Of a DNA stretch of 31,125 bases, positions 20,432 to 29,573 are shown one piece after another. The notes beneath the pieces are model-generated. The model was not told the DNA's origin and ran no database searches. It was given only the letters and a program-made list of their open reading frames with translations. The translations under genes were made by a program, and so were the position numbers. The DNA lies in IMG/VR virus record IMGVR_UViG_3300042869_000046, positions 1-31,125 of that record, one strand, 5' to 3'. Positions within the stretch are counted from its first letter, which is position 1, and each line of letters begins with the position of its first letter. The stretch comes from a virus.

Positions 20432-22291
20432 TTAGTAATAGCCCCACACCTGTGTTCTGGTGCCTGTGACTGCTGTGCTTGGAGCAACTGTGTTGAATGA
20501 AGTAATTGGTTCTAATAATGTTCCGCCTAAGACTGTAAGAGAAATTGCTCTAGTTGAAACGATAGTTATTGAACTTGGATTACCTTGACTTACACTTAGA
20601 GTCACTGGAACATTTACTGTAGATTCGCCTGCCAGCGGCAATGGCATATAGGCAGAGCTTGATACAAATATTGATTTCATTTGCCCTGTAGTTCCATCAT
20701 ACACGCCTTCCCAAACTACTGGAGTTAATACATATTGACGAGTAACATCAGTTGGAGGTGCTGATTCATTGTCTAATACTGTGATACTGGTAGATACCGT
20801 AGTTCCAGTTGCACAAGGATTGGCACTTGAAGTACCAAATGTTATTGTTAGTCCTTGTGTGCCTTGGTAAACACCATCATCTGTAGTTGAGATAGTTAAG
20901 GTAGCTGTGCCACTGCTGGTAGTTACTGTGCCAGTTAGTGCAGGGCTTGACACTTTGCCTGTGGCAGTTCCTGTTATAGTATAAGGAAATGTGGCATTTA
21001 GTCCTGCACCAGTTGCGGTCAATGTTACAATTGAACTACCTCCTTCTGTAATGCTGGCATTATTACGGGTTGCTGAAACTAGACCTGATGCAACATTATC
21101 ATAAATTATTACTGTAGTAGTTAATGTACCAATGGTAATTGTGGCAGTTTCACTGCCTTCTGTTGTGCCATCAGAGGTAGCAGTAAATGTTAGTGCTCCT
21201 GCACCATTAGTTACTGTGACATTGCCAGTAAGAGGTATTGAAATATCTCCTGCTGATATACCAGTGATTGTGTAAGGATAGTCTATTGCTGGTATATCAA
21301 ATAAACAACTGGTACAGGAGTGCCCAACTGTAATAGTCTTTGAGGCACCTTCACATAATGTTCCACCTGCTGAAATAGTTGTTAATAAAGGAGCTCTGGC
21401 ACTGCCAAGCACTTTGTCTAAATTTTTTGCAGCGTCATCTACTGGTTTTGTCTGTTTACTGTAAATTGGATTACCATTAGCATCCGTGCCAATCTGTTGA
21501 CGACCAAACAATTTGTTCAATAGACTATTCACAATGCCCAAGCCCACATTGGCAGCCAGCATACGACCAATACTTAAAGCAACCTTGGCATCATCTAGAT
21601 CCTGTAGAGTTTCGTTGTTTTCTTTAAGTTGAATACCTGTCTTCTTGGTCTTTTCAACTGCAACTAGACCAGCGGTTGAGTAAACATCTGCTGAATATTC
21701 TAGAGCAGTAATGTTAATTGTGATGCCTTCTTCATCTACTTCTTCAATGCGAGTTACACGAAACACTTTACTGCTATATCCATACATTGAAGCAGTGACA
21801 TCAATGAGATCACCTGCTTTTAGCCCCAAGGCTGTGTAGTCAGTGGTAAAAGTTATGATTTTGTTGAGTCTGCTTTGTTTAAGTTCAACGCTGGCAATGT
21901 ATTGTGCCTGCACAGGATCATTGATAAGATTGCTTTGAATGTTGAGAGTGTTGTCTACTTCATTGGCATATCTATTTTCATTTGGTATTGTAACTTCAAC
22001 AAAGTCAGTTTGATCTTGTAGTGTTCTATGCGGAAACTCTAGACTGCAACTGTTATAAAGTTCTGACACTCCTGTTTCGCTGACATTGATACTGCCAATG
22101 ATATTAGAGTTGTTAAAACTCTTGATGCTAGATCCTGTGGTGTTTATAATTACAGCCCACTTGCCTTGACTAATATCAAAGGTTAGAAACGCTCCTGCGG
22201 CTGTGCAAAGATCGTTTAGGTTTTGTAGTGCTGTCTTGTCTGTTGAAACAACACCGTTAATGTTTAATGGTTGATATATTGAACTTGGCAT
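20432..22291 (-). CDS. Tail-tip hub protein, C-terminal part, with Calx-beta-like repeats
   Basis: A 619-aa protein. Residues about 10-200 match the middle of a lambda J-type/phage hub protein (INGVVSTDKTALQNLNDLCTAAGAF, then FTTDYTALGLKAGDLIDVT and VFRVTRIEEVDEEGITI). Residues about 225-300 are helical, including a short LSIGRMLAANVGLGIVNSLL. From about 310 to 520 there are two or more beta-sandwich units of Calx-beta type (NNASITEGGSSIVTLTATG; YQGTQGLTITFG). A beta-rich C-terminus follows. The N-terminal hub part is in the 260-aa gene; the two are separated by the 793-aa gene. AAGGAAAAAC precedes the ATG. It probably forms the tip that contacts the host surface. Confidence 0.78.
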   Translation of the reverse strand: MPSSIYQPLNINGVVSTDKTALQNLNDLCTAAGAFLTFDISQGKWAVIINTTGSSIKSFNNSNIIGSINVSETGVSELYNSCSLEFPHRTLQDQTDFVEVTIPNENRYANEVDNTLNIQSNLINDPVQAQYIASVELKQSRLNKIITFTTDYTALGLKAGDLIDVTASMYGYSSKVFRVTRIEEVDEEGITINITALEYSADVYSTAGLVAVEKTKKTGIQLKENNETLQDLDDAKVALSIGRMLAANVGLGIVNSLLNKLFGRQQIGTDANGNPIYSKQTKPVDDAAKNLDKVLGSARAPLLTTISAGGTLCEGASKTITVGHSCTSCLFDIPAIDYPYTITGISAGDISIPLTGNVTVTNGAGALTFTATSDGTTEGSETATITIGTLTTTVIIYDNVASGLVSATRNNASITEGGSSIVTLTATGAGLNATFPYTITGTATGKVSSPALTGTVTTSSGTATLTISTTDDGVYQGTQGLTITFGTSSANPCATGTTVSTSITVLDNESAPPTDVTRQYVLTPVVWEGVYDGTTGQMKSIFVSSSAYMPLPLAGESTVNVPVTLSVSQGNPSSITIVSTRAISLTVLGGTLLEPITSFNTVAPSTAVTGTRTQVWGYY

Positions 22292-22300
22292 TGTTTTTCC

Positions 22301-24682
22301 TTATTTTGAAGTTATTCTAACGCCAACTATTCCGCTGCCGCCATTAGCGCCATTTTGTGACTTAGCACCGCCGCCACCGCCGCCAGAGCCGCTGTTTGGA
22401 TTAGCACTTGTAGGATTAGTGCTGGCATTACCACCTCTTCCTGCAATACTGGAATTTGGGTAAGTTCTAGTGTTTCCTTGTCCTAGACCATTTCTTACAG
22501 TTTGAGTTGATGTATGACCACCAGCTCCACCAGCGGCATAATATCCAAACATTGAATTTGTTGAATCATCCCAAGTGATGGTGGTAAAATTACCACCAAA
22601 CCCGCCTCTAACAACAGTACCTCCTGCTGGCGTATCATTAGGAGCCAAGCCAGTCTCATTGGGATTAGAACCATTGCTGGTTGACCCACCTCCACCTCCA
22701 CCGCCTGCTCTGTCATAATATCCGTTAAAATAACTAAGGCCAGTTAGGAAGCCATTTCCGCTTTGAGGTCTTATATTATTGTAGACAACATTGTCAGCTG
22801 TTGTACCACCACTTCCTCCAATTGCAGTATAACCAAAAGCCGTGGTATTTGAACCAGGTACACCATCAGTGGCGCTTGACACAAAAGGTACTCCTGCAAT
22901 ACCACCAGCACCTCCTGATCCAATAATAATACTGTAGGTTTGATTAGTTATGGAAACATTAGATGCTGTTATCACTTGACCAGCACAACCACCAGTACCG
23001 CCAAAAGTACCGCCGCCACCACCGCCACCAATTACAACAATTTCAAAATTGCCATATGTTAGATCTTCATAGGTTGGAGTATAATTTTGGCTTGAAGTAA
23101 AAATAAAACTTCTTGCATTATTATAACTGGCAGCAGTACCAGTTAATGTTACATTTTGATTTACCTGTTGAACACTGTTCTTTTGTTGAATATATGTGAA
23201 TGTTCCGTTAGAACTTACTCCGCCTGTTGGCCAGAATCTAACGGCAGCAAACTTGGCATTGCATTGTGCTTTGGTTCCAGTAAAGGTCAAAGTTGAAACA
23301 GGAGTTTCAGTTGCAAAGCCAAATAGTCCTAAAGCACTTGCAAAAGAAATAGTATAATTGTCTCCTTCAGTGTTATCAAAATCGCTGATGTAGGGAATAT
23401 CAGTTGCAAAAATAGTATTTTCACGATTGGCAAAATAACTTCTAGTAATGTTCATATTGGTTATTTCAGTGTCGTTACTGGAAATGGCCATAACCTGTAA
23501 TTTAGTGGCAGTATCAGCTCTTGGTGTTGACACTGAATAACTTAAGGTAAAATCTGTTGCCCAATCAACACCTGTTTTAATAGTTAATGTTGCCATTCTA
23601 GTGTTAATCTCACTGCGTGTTCCAGTGACTGTGAGAACTTTAGTTGAACTATTAAAACTTTGAGAACCTTCTGTTCCTGTAGTTGATAATAAACTTACAG
23701 CACTTGCAGTACTTGGAGTTACTGTAAATGTATATGCACCTGAACCATCATAAGCACTATCAGTAATCAATGGAACGCCCGTTGCTGAAGTTACAGCATC
23801 TTCTATAAAATAAATTGTAGGCGTTGTTACAGCACCAAGATATAATAATCCTTGGCTTGACATAATGTGAATAACGCTGTCTGTAGTAGCATTTAGATTA
23901 TTTGATAGTGCATAGGTTATTGAAAAATCAATTGATGTAGCATTGCTGGTAATTTGCAATCCAGCCAGTCTAGAATTAACCTGTGCTCGTGTTCCGCTAA
24001 TAGTAATAACTTTGGTTGAGGCATTTACAGAGAATGACCCGCCTGTGCCTGTAGTTGTAAATGTAGACACACTGGCAATGCTACTTGGTGTAGCAACCAC
24101 AGTCCAAGTGGTTCCAGGATAACTGGCATCAACATTAACAATTTGTGTGGTGTTTAAAATTGTAGTTGTTGCTGATGCTGGATAGATAAATTCAAGAGGA
24201 GTCGTTAAGAACACAACATCATTAACTGTAAGTGTAGTAGTCCAACTTTTTGTTTGGTTTCCATCTGCTTGACTATAATAGGCAATGGTACTAGTAAAGG
24301 CAAAAATTCCATTATAATTTGATGGAGGTGTAACCGTAGCAACCTTAACAGCGTCCCATTGAGCTTTTGTTTTTAGTCCTGACAGTCTGTAGACGCCAGC
24401 ACTTACAATTGAAGATGTTACTCCTGTAGGCAATGTGGCCCAAGTTACAGTAGTTCCAGCAACTGCACTAACATTTATTGTGTAAGTTGGAGCAGAAACA
24501 TCACTATTAATAATTTCTGTTATTTCAATGCCAATTGGTGTTGTTAGCGCAAAACCCTTATCAATAATAGCTGACTGAGCTGTCCCTGTTGATCTATCAA
24601 AGGTAACAGTAGCACTTCTGTTATCTGTAAATTCAAAACTTAGTGCTGATGCATACCCATTTAATTCTGTTAGACTGTTCAT
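22301..24682 (-). CDS. Adhesin-like tip protein with beta repeats and Gly-rich domain
   Basis: A 793-aa protein. Its first 18 residues (NSLTELNGYASALSF) read as a direct continuation of the upstream hub gene in the -1 frame. Residues about 20-550 hold four beta-sandwich repeats, each ending in a helix such as SGTRAQVNSRLAGLQI, TGTRSEINTRMATLTI or TGTKAQCNAKFAAVRF. Residues about 550-793 are a Gly-rich domain (VVIGGGGGGGTFGG; IIIGSGGAGGIAG) of the kind found at the ends of phage fibres. Upstream junction ATGA. It looks like a host-recognition module inserted into the hub locus. Confidence 0.75.
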   Translation of the reverse strand: MNSLTELNGYASALSFEFTDNRSATVTFDRSTGTAQSAIIDKGFALTTPIGIEITEIINSDVSAPTYTINVSAVAGTTVTWATLPTGVTSSIVSAGVYRLSGLKTKAQWDAVKVATVTPPSNYNGIFAFTSTIAYYSQADGNQTKSWTTTLTVNDVVFLTTPLEFIYPASATTTILNTTQIVNVDASYPGTTWTVVATPSSIASVSTFTTTGTGGSFSVNASTKVITISGTRAQVNSRLAGLQITSNATSIDFSITYALSNNLNATTDSVIHIMSSQGLLYLGAVTTPTIYFIEDAVTSATGVPLITDSAYDGSGAYTFTVTPSTASAVSLLSTTGTEGSQSFNSSTKVLTVTGTRSEINTRMATLTIKTGVDWATDFTLSYSVSTPRADTATKLQVMAISSNDTEITNMNITRSYFANRENTIFATDIPYISDFDNTEGDNYTISFASALGLFGFATETPVSTLTFTGTKAQCNAKFAAVRFWPTGGVSSNGTFTYIQQKNSVQQVNQNVTLTGTAASYNNARSFIFTSSQNYTPTYEDLTYGNFEIVVIGGGGGGGTFGGTGGCAGQVITASNVSITNQTYSIIIGSGGAGGIAGVPFVSSATDGVPGSNTTAFGYTAIGGSGGTTADNVVYNNIRPQSGNGFLTGLSYFNGYYDRAGGGGGGGSTSNGSNPNETGLAPNDTPAGGTVVRGGFGGNFTTITWDDSTNSMFGYYAAGGAGGHTSTQTVRNGLGQGNTRTYPNSSIAGRGGNASTNPTSANPNSGSGGGGGGAKSQNGANGGSGIVGVRITSK

Positions 24683-25461
24683 ACGCTGTAGATCTCCGCA
24701 TCTGGAATGCCAGCACCATATCTGGTATTTCTCATATAATCATTTACACAATCACCAGGTAAGGTCATTGAGTTTGTAAGTTTGAATTCAATTTCACCTA
24801 GACTGGTAACATCACGCTCTTTGTTGTATTCAACACGAACAATGGCAAATACCAAGTTGGTCATTGCGTGAAAAGCAGTCCAATTTGGCATAATACCAGA
24901 CGCATAGCCTAGACTGCCGTTAGTATACCCCTGTGGAACTACTGGACTGTTGCTACCATTATTAAAACAATAGATTTTAATCAAGCCATTCATTTTATTG
25001 TTAACATTGCCATCAGCATCTGTTATTGATTGCACTGTGATACCATCACCTTGAAATGTAACTAGGCCTGAGTTTAAAAACACTGAGTTGAATGTAAATG
25101 AACTAGCAGCACCTGTGCTTAACAATGTGCCTGTCTTTTCGCAAATGGTAATGCAATAGGTCATTGTTTTGTTGTCACCACTTAGTACTGCATCTGTAAT
25201 AATGCCTTTGGTAAATGCTGTTCCATAAATCACTGGAATTGCGTGATTAGTATCTGGGCTCAATTGTTCGCGAACAAATCTATCAGGTTGAGCAGTTTTA
25301 GCCGTTTCAGGTTTTGAATTGCCTTTGTTTACACTCTTATTAACTTGAGTTAGTATTAGACCTAATGCGGCCGTTTTAGCCACACTGATTGCAATATTTT
25401 TTGAAGCCTCACTTCTAAAGATTGCACTTCCTAGACTGCTTAAATCATCTAACCAACTCAT
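24679..25461 (-). CDS. Tail-tip hub protein, N-terminal part
   Basis: A 260-aa protein. Residues about 25-45 are hydrophobic (ISVAKTAALGLILTQV). From about 72 the sequence follows phage tip-attachment proteins (IPVIYGTAFTKGIITDAVL, AIVRVEYNKERDVTSLGEIEF), and it ends with the conserved NDYMRNTRYGAGIPDAEI. In relatives this motif sits inside one longer hub polypeptide; here the frame stops in an ATGA overlap with the 793-aa gene and the hub resumes only in the 619-aa gene. I assign it to the lambda I/J region by order and motif. Both ends are coupled (ATGA with the upstream gene as well). Confidence 0.72.
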   Translation of the reverse strand: MSWLDDLSSLGSAIFRSEASKNIAISVAKTAALGLILTQVNKSVNKGNSKPETAKTAQPDRFVREQLSPDTNHAIPVIYGTAFTKGIITDAVLSGDNKTMTYCITICEKTGTLLSTGAASSFTFNSVFLNSGLVTFQGDGITVQSITDADGNVNNKMNGLIKIYCFNNGSNSPVVPQGYTNGSLGYASGIMPNWTAFHAMTNLVFAIVRVEYNKERDVTSLGEIEFKLTNSMTLPGDCVNDYMRNTRYGAGIPDAEIYSV

Positions 25462-26039
25462 TTTTTAGCTCCAAAATCAAAGTAACTGCTTTCTAAACTA
25501 GGCACACGATCCATTGAAATGTCAGTAGAATAAAACTTCTTTTGACTGGCTGGATTGGTCTTGCGTCCCGCTATCTTGTTGTCTAGGATATCAACATTGC
25601 TGGCACAGGTAAGAAGCAGGATATTGCTACTATCTCTACTGTCAACATCATATTCTTCTTCTAAACTAATATTGTTTACATAGCCCACAAAGCGATTTAC
25701 TGGATTGCCAGCAACTGCACTTAGAAATGTGCCAGTGGAAGCATCAAACAAACCTCTTAAGACTCTAACTGGATTGCCTTTGATATTGGCAGCAACAATG
25801 TCACTGATCATTGAGTCTGGGACACCACTGATGCCTATAGTTATTTCACCGCTAGTGCTGCGAAGTTCACTACTACTTCCACTAATGCTTAGTAATTTTC
25901 CCAGTCCAACATAGGTATCACCACCAATGGTTGTTGATACTAATCTGTCACTAAACAATAATGTTGAACCTGTTAGAGTAATCTTAATGAATAGATTACT
26001 TTCAATGCTGCCATAACCTGTTAAACTTAGTACAGACAT
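25458..26039 (-). CDS. Minor tail protein (lambda L-like position)
   Basis: A 193-aa beta-rich protein. It shows YVGLGKLLSISGSSSELRS near the N-terminus, an RVLRGLFD...GTFL...NRFVGYV core, and a C-terminus with CASNVDILDNKIAGRKTN followed by DRVPSLESSYFDFG, the pattern of a tail protein family widespread in aquatic siphoviruses and placed between tape measure and hub. The start is ATG 26039 (TAATG junction, AGAGG 7 nt upstream); an upstream ATG would overlap the neighbour by 37 nt and lacks support. It may be the tail-tip ring or distal tail component. No iron-sulphur cysteine set is present. Confidence 0.72.
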   Translation of the reverse strand: MSVLSLTGYGSIESNLFIKITLTGSTLLFSDRLVSTTIGGDTYVGLGKLLSISGSSSELRSTSGEITIGISGVPDSMISDIVAANIKGNPVRVLRGLFDASTGTFLSAVAGNPVNRFVGYVNNISLEEEYDVDSRDSSNILLLTCASNVDILDNKIAGRKTNPASQKKFYSTDISMDRVPSLESSYFDFGAKK

Positions 26040-26419
26040 TATACTACCTCTTGAAACACAAAAGGACCACTCCAACTAACTTGATTGCGGCTAAAGATTG
26101 TCCACTCTGGAAACTGAATACAGCGAACAGTATAACTTTCATCACTGGCTGGTGCTGTGTTATTGTAATACCAAGGGAACTTGGCATAGGGTAATGATAT
26201 TGTGGCAGTGGTAATTCTATCAAGAACTTCAGCGGCTGCAATATCTGTTTTTAACACAGTCCAAGGAATACCATCTGGTAGTTTAACTTCAAAGCGTTTG
26301 GGTTGTGTGCCACGACTAACTGCACGAACTGTGCCATCGCGGGCTGTGGTTGAAGCAACCATCTTTTTTCTGTTGATGCTGATTGTTTCAGCCTGATTTA
26401 CTATCCATTGAAATGTCAT
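26039..26419 (-). CDS. Minor tail protein downstream of tape measure
   Basis: A 126-aa beta-rich basic protein (PKRFEVKLPDGIPWTVLK in the N-terminal third, SWSGPFVFQEVV at the end) in the position of lambda gpM or a distal tail protein. No diagnostic motif was found, so the call depends on position and size. The stop shares TAATG with the next start. GGAGATAACA precedes the ATG. Confidence 0.65.
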   Translation of the reverse strand: MTFQWIVNQAETISINRKKMVASTTARDGTVRAVSRGTQPKRFEVKLPDGIPWTVLKTDIAAAEVLDRITTATISLPYAKFPWYYNNTAPASDESYTVRCIQFPEWTIFSRNQVSWSGPFVFQEVV

Positions 26420-26421
26420 TG

Positions 26422-29031
26422 TTATCTCCTAGCAGGTGTTGATTTACCACCCTGCATTGCTATTGCGTGAATAAAGCCTGGGTCTTTTGCAATCATCTGT
26501 TTGAAGCTCATTGCGTCAACTGCTGATATGTTATAGGTCACATTGCCACCACCTTGAAGTCCGCTGTTAGGCACCATTGAGCCTGCTGAATTAGGAACGA
26601 ATAGTTCAGGACCACGCTCGCCTACCAAGTAAGGGCGACGATCACTAACAGGACCGCCTGCTGCCAATATGCCTGGAATTATACTACCTCCAAGTAATCC
26701 ACCACCGCCACCTTTGGTTTGACCTAATCCTATTTGAAATAAGCCTGCCATAGTCTGACGAATCTGACTGCGTAGTAGCTCTTCAAGCATACTGGCAACA
26801 AACTCTTTCCAACTGCCTTTCATATTTTTGGTTGCTTTAACCAAGTAATTTTCCATACCCGTAGAGAATGTTTTAAATGCTGATTCAACTGCTTTGGCAC
26901 CGTTGGTTGCATCGTCAACATATTCAGCCATACTTTTTCTTAATCCTACTATTGCATTACGGCTCATATCATAAGCATCAGCTTCTGCCTGTTGCAATTC
27001 TTTTACACCTTGCATTGCGGCTTGATAGTATGCTGATGCTTCATCTTCACTTAATTTTCTACCAGTTCTTTGTTCTTCTGCTCTAATTTGTGCTTCTGCT
27101 GATTTTGTTGCTGCCACTTCAATGTCATAGAACTTCTTTTCTATTGCAGTCATTCCAACAGATGCCATTTCAAATTGAACATCACGAATCTTGTCATACA
27201 TATCTAGTTGACTTTTTAGTTGAAACTGTTGCAGGTTATATTTCTCTGTGGCAATGTTTAACTGATCTTGAGATTCTTTTACTGCTTCAATACCTTGTCG
27301 TGCTGCCTTATAATATTCTGTCTGTTCTTCTGGTGATAGTTTCTCACCACGGCGCACTTCTTCTGCTTCAATCTTGGCTTTGGCAGTGTTGCGAATTGCA
27401 ATTTCTAATTCAGCATAACCCTTGGCCTGTAATGGCAAGAACATTGTAGCGGCACGCTCACTTAGATCATTGCTCTTGTTCTGTAGATCAATCAACTGTG
27501 AGGTTGAGAATATGTCAAGTTGTTGAGCTCTTTCTGCTTTAATTCTAGACTCAACCAATCCATCAATGCTGGATTTTTGTTTGTCGTATTCTTTACGCAG
27601 TTTGGCCTGTGCGGCTTCAAGTTGAGGTATAGCGGCTAGATCAACTGGTGTGCCAGCGTTACGCTTTTCATTGATTTGATCTTGTAGTTTTTGTAATTCT
27701 TGATTGAATGATTTCTCTGCTGCAAATCTTTCTTGTGCTAGAGCTTTGGCCTTGTCGCTTTGATTGATAGCATCTGTTTCTAATTTATATTTTTTATTGG
27801 CTTCTGAATTAGTGTCTTGATAGGCTTTGAGAACTTTGTTTAATTCAATTGCAAGTTTTTCACTTTCAGTTTTGATCTTGCGTGTGTCTTCTTTATTTTT
27901 TTCTAGTTCTTTTGATCTTTGAAGAAGTAATTTGTTTTCTCTGTCTACTTCACTTTGATCTAGGAAGGTTGGTTGATCAATGCCTAATAATGATTTTAAT
28001 TTTGTATAGGCACTAGTTGCATAGTCACCTAGATAACCTAATGCTAGGCCTAAACTGGCCAATCCAGGAATACTGGAAATGGCCCACTTACCCAGGTCAC
28101 CAATGGTGCCTTTAAGAACAACTAATGTTCCTCTTAAGAGTCCACCAATTGAATTAAGTTGACCACTTATTGCTCCCCAATTGCGGAAAGCATTTACCAC
28201 TACACTTACAGTTGTTCCTACGGCAGCAGCACCAGATTTTAATGCTACAAAACCTGCTCCTAAAAGAGCAACAGCACGACCTAGTATAAAAAATGTGGCA
28301 ACTATTGTTCCTATTTGAACAATTACAGTAATAAATGTCTTAAATGCGTCACTGGCAGTGTTTATACTTTTAGCAAGTTTACTAATAGGTTCTAGTGCGG
28401 CAAGTATTTGTAACTGCAGAGTTTTAAATGCAGAAGCAAAGTTATCGCTGGCATCACCTGCGGCTTTTACTGCATCAGCACTTAGACCACTTTTGTTAAT
28501 AAAATCTTGCAGATCACCATTAACTTTACCAAAGTCAACAGAAGCAAAGCTCTTGCCAAAGATATCAACAGCAATGGCAGTACGCTTGGCATTATCACCA
28601 GTTTCTGCTAGACCTTTTACAGTTCTCGCCAATAGATCTTGTTCACTTAGACTTCTTAATTCTTCAAATGTAATTCCAAGTTCTAGAAACGCATTTTGAC
28701 TTTGTTTACTACCTTCAGCCGCAGAACTTAGTGTTTGATTAAAACGACCAATGCCGTTAAGAGCACCATCAACACTGCCACCTGAAGCGGCAATAGCTTG
28801 ACTAAAGCCCATAACATTTTTCAATGCCATTCCGCTTGAATCAGCAATATCACTTAGGCTATCTGCTAATTGATAAGCACTGGCAACTAAAGCACCAACA
28901 CCAAGTGTGCCAATGGCAGATTTAAGACTGCTAAATGCACCTTGTGTCTTGGCCAGCTGACCTTGTAATTGCTGTAAGGGGTTTACGCTACCCTTTACAT
29001 CTGTATCAATACTATATTTGATATCCGCCAT
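26422..29031 (-). CDS. Tail tape measure protein
   Basis: An 869-aa protein that sets tail length. The N-terminus has coiled-coil and Ala/Gly helices (QLQGQLAKTQGAFSSLKSAI). Residues about 235-265 are a strong hydrophobic stretch (IGTIVATFFILGRAVALLGAG) as in tape measures that insert into the host envelope. About 380-700 is a long Lys/Glu/Gln coiled coil. In it, two copies of a unit of about 38 residues occur (EAEEVRRGEKLSPEEQTEYY near 555 and RAEEQRTGRKLSEDEASAYY near 647). The C-terminal motif YLVGERGPELFVPNSAG is a hallmark. By the lambda ruler (about 1.5 angstrom per residue) the tail would be roughly 130 nm. No muralytic domain is evident. Confidence 0.93.
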   Translation of the reverse strand: MADIKYSIDTDVKGSVNPLQQLQGQLAKTQGAFSSLKSAIGTLGVGALVASAYQLADSLSDIADSSGMALKNVMGFSQAIAASGGSVDGALNGIGRFNQTLSSAAEGSKQSQNAFLELGITFEELRSLSEQDLLARTVKGLAETGDNAKRTAIAVDIFGKSFASVDFGKVNGDLQDFINKSGLSADAVKAAGDASDNFASAFKTLQLQILAALEPISKLAKSINTASDAFKTFITVIVQIGTIVATFFILGRAVALLGAGFVALKSGAAAVGTTVSVVVNAFRNWGAISGQLNSIGGLLRGTLVVLKGTIGDLGKWAISSIPGLASLGLALGYLGDYATSAYTKLKSLLGIDQPTFLDQSEVDRENKLLLQRSKELEKNKEDTRKIKTESEKLAIELNKVLKAYQDTNSEANKKYKLETDAINQSDKAKALAQERFAAEKSFNQELQKLQDQINEKRNAGTPVDLAAIPQLEAAQAKLRKEYDKQKSSIDGLVESRIKAERAQQLDIFSTSQLIDLQNKSNDLSERAATMFLPLQAKGYAELEIAIRNTAKAKIEAEEVRRGEKLSPEEQTEYYKAARQGIEAVKESQDQLNIATEKYNLQQFQLKSQLDMYDKIRDVQFEMASVGMTAIEKKFYDIEVAATKSAEAQIRAEEQRTGRKLSEDEASAYYQAAMQGVKELQQAEADAYDMSRNAIVGLRKSMAEYVDDATNGAKAVESAFKTFSTGMENYLVKATKNMKGSWKEFVASMLEELLRSQIRQTMAGLFQIGLGQTKGGGGGLLGGSIIPGILAAGGPVSDRRPYLVGERGPELFVPNSAGSMVPNSGLQGGGNVTYNISAVDAMSFKQMIAKDPGFIHAIAMQGGKSTPARR

Positions 29032-29032
29032 A

Positions 29033-29323
29033 TTACTTCCTTGTCTTTATTTTTGTTATACGCTCAATAAACTTGCCAGTTGGTTCAACCATACCCTTGG
29101 GTGCTTGTTTACTGGCTCCTTCATCTAACTTTTGTGCATAGGCATAGTTAGCGTGAATAGTTGAGCCTTTTAACTGTGTGCTACGGCGAGCGTTGCCCTT
29201 GTCTTTGGGGGTGATGCTGACAAAATAATCATAGGCTTCTTTGGGAATATCACTTATTCTCTTTTCAAGATCCTGTAGACTTTTGGTCATTGTGTTCTTC
29301 AGCAATTTTGCGTTTACGCTCAC
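29033..29323 (-). CDS. HK97 gp10-like head-tail/tail completion protein
   Basis: A 96-aa protein with an N-terminal helix and a central ITPKDKGNARRSTQLKGSTI plus NYAYAQKLDEGASKQAPKGM. This is the typical core (TGxLRxS...YAxxxExG) of the gp10-like head-tail joining family. Its position after the tail chaperones rather than in the neck block is unusual but occurs in some phages. The start is GTG 29323, with AGGAG 8 nt upstream, giving a 59-nt overlap with the chaperone T frame. An ATG at 29290 is a weaker alternative. Confidence 0.72.
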   Translation of the reverse strand: MSVNAKLLKNTMTKSLQDLEKRISDIPKEAYDYFVSITPKDKGNARRSTQLKGSTIHANYAYAQKLDEGASKQAPKGMVEPTGKFIERITKIKTRK

Positions 29324-29573
29324 TATCTTCTCTCCTGGCTAAGTCCATATACCACTGTAGATCCTGCTTCTTGGCTTTAGGTTGTATTTTACCTTCTGCA
29401 ATATCCTGTCTGTATGATACCCATCTTGTGCTGACATCCAGCACATATAAATCAAATGTTGTTGCTCTGCTTAGGGCCTCGCTGGGCAACAACCCATATT
29501 CTTTGGCGAGGTTGTTGAGTGTAATAATCAAACTGACTTCAGTGCTATCCCACTCAACTTCTTGCCCTACTAC
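29265..29573 (-). CDS. Tail assembly chaperone, T extension made by -1 frameshift
   Basis: This frame has no good start of its own; it is entered from the G gene by a -1 shift at 29573..29579. The junction reads KVVETLGK then VVGQEVEWDSTEV, giving a 102-residue extension and a GT fusion of 200 aa. The T part is helical and charged (YMDLARREDSERKRKIAEEH at the end). In lambda, G and GT recruit tail tube subunits to the tape measure; the same role is inferred here from order and frameshift architecture. A TTG at 29531 is open but has no ribosome site. Confidence 0.8.
   Translation of the reverse strand, partial: VVGQEVEWDSTEVSLIITLNNLAKEYGLLPSEALSRATTFDLYVLDVSTRWVSYRQDIAEGKIQPKAKKQDLQWYMDLARREDSERKRKIAEEHNDQKSTGS

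Noticed and set aside
22495-22716. 73-codon minus frame inside the Gly-rich tip domain
   Set aside because: Alternative reading of GC-rich Gly codons; no start signals.
25458-26075. Upstream start for the L-like tail protein (205 aa)
   Set aside because: Would overlap the previous gene by 37 nt, while ATG 26039 forms the usual TAATG junction with a good ribosome site.
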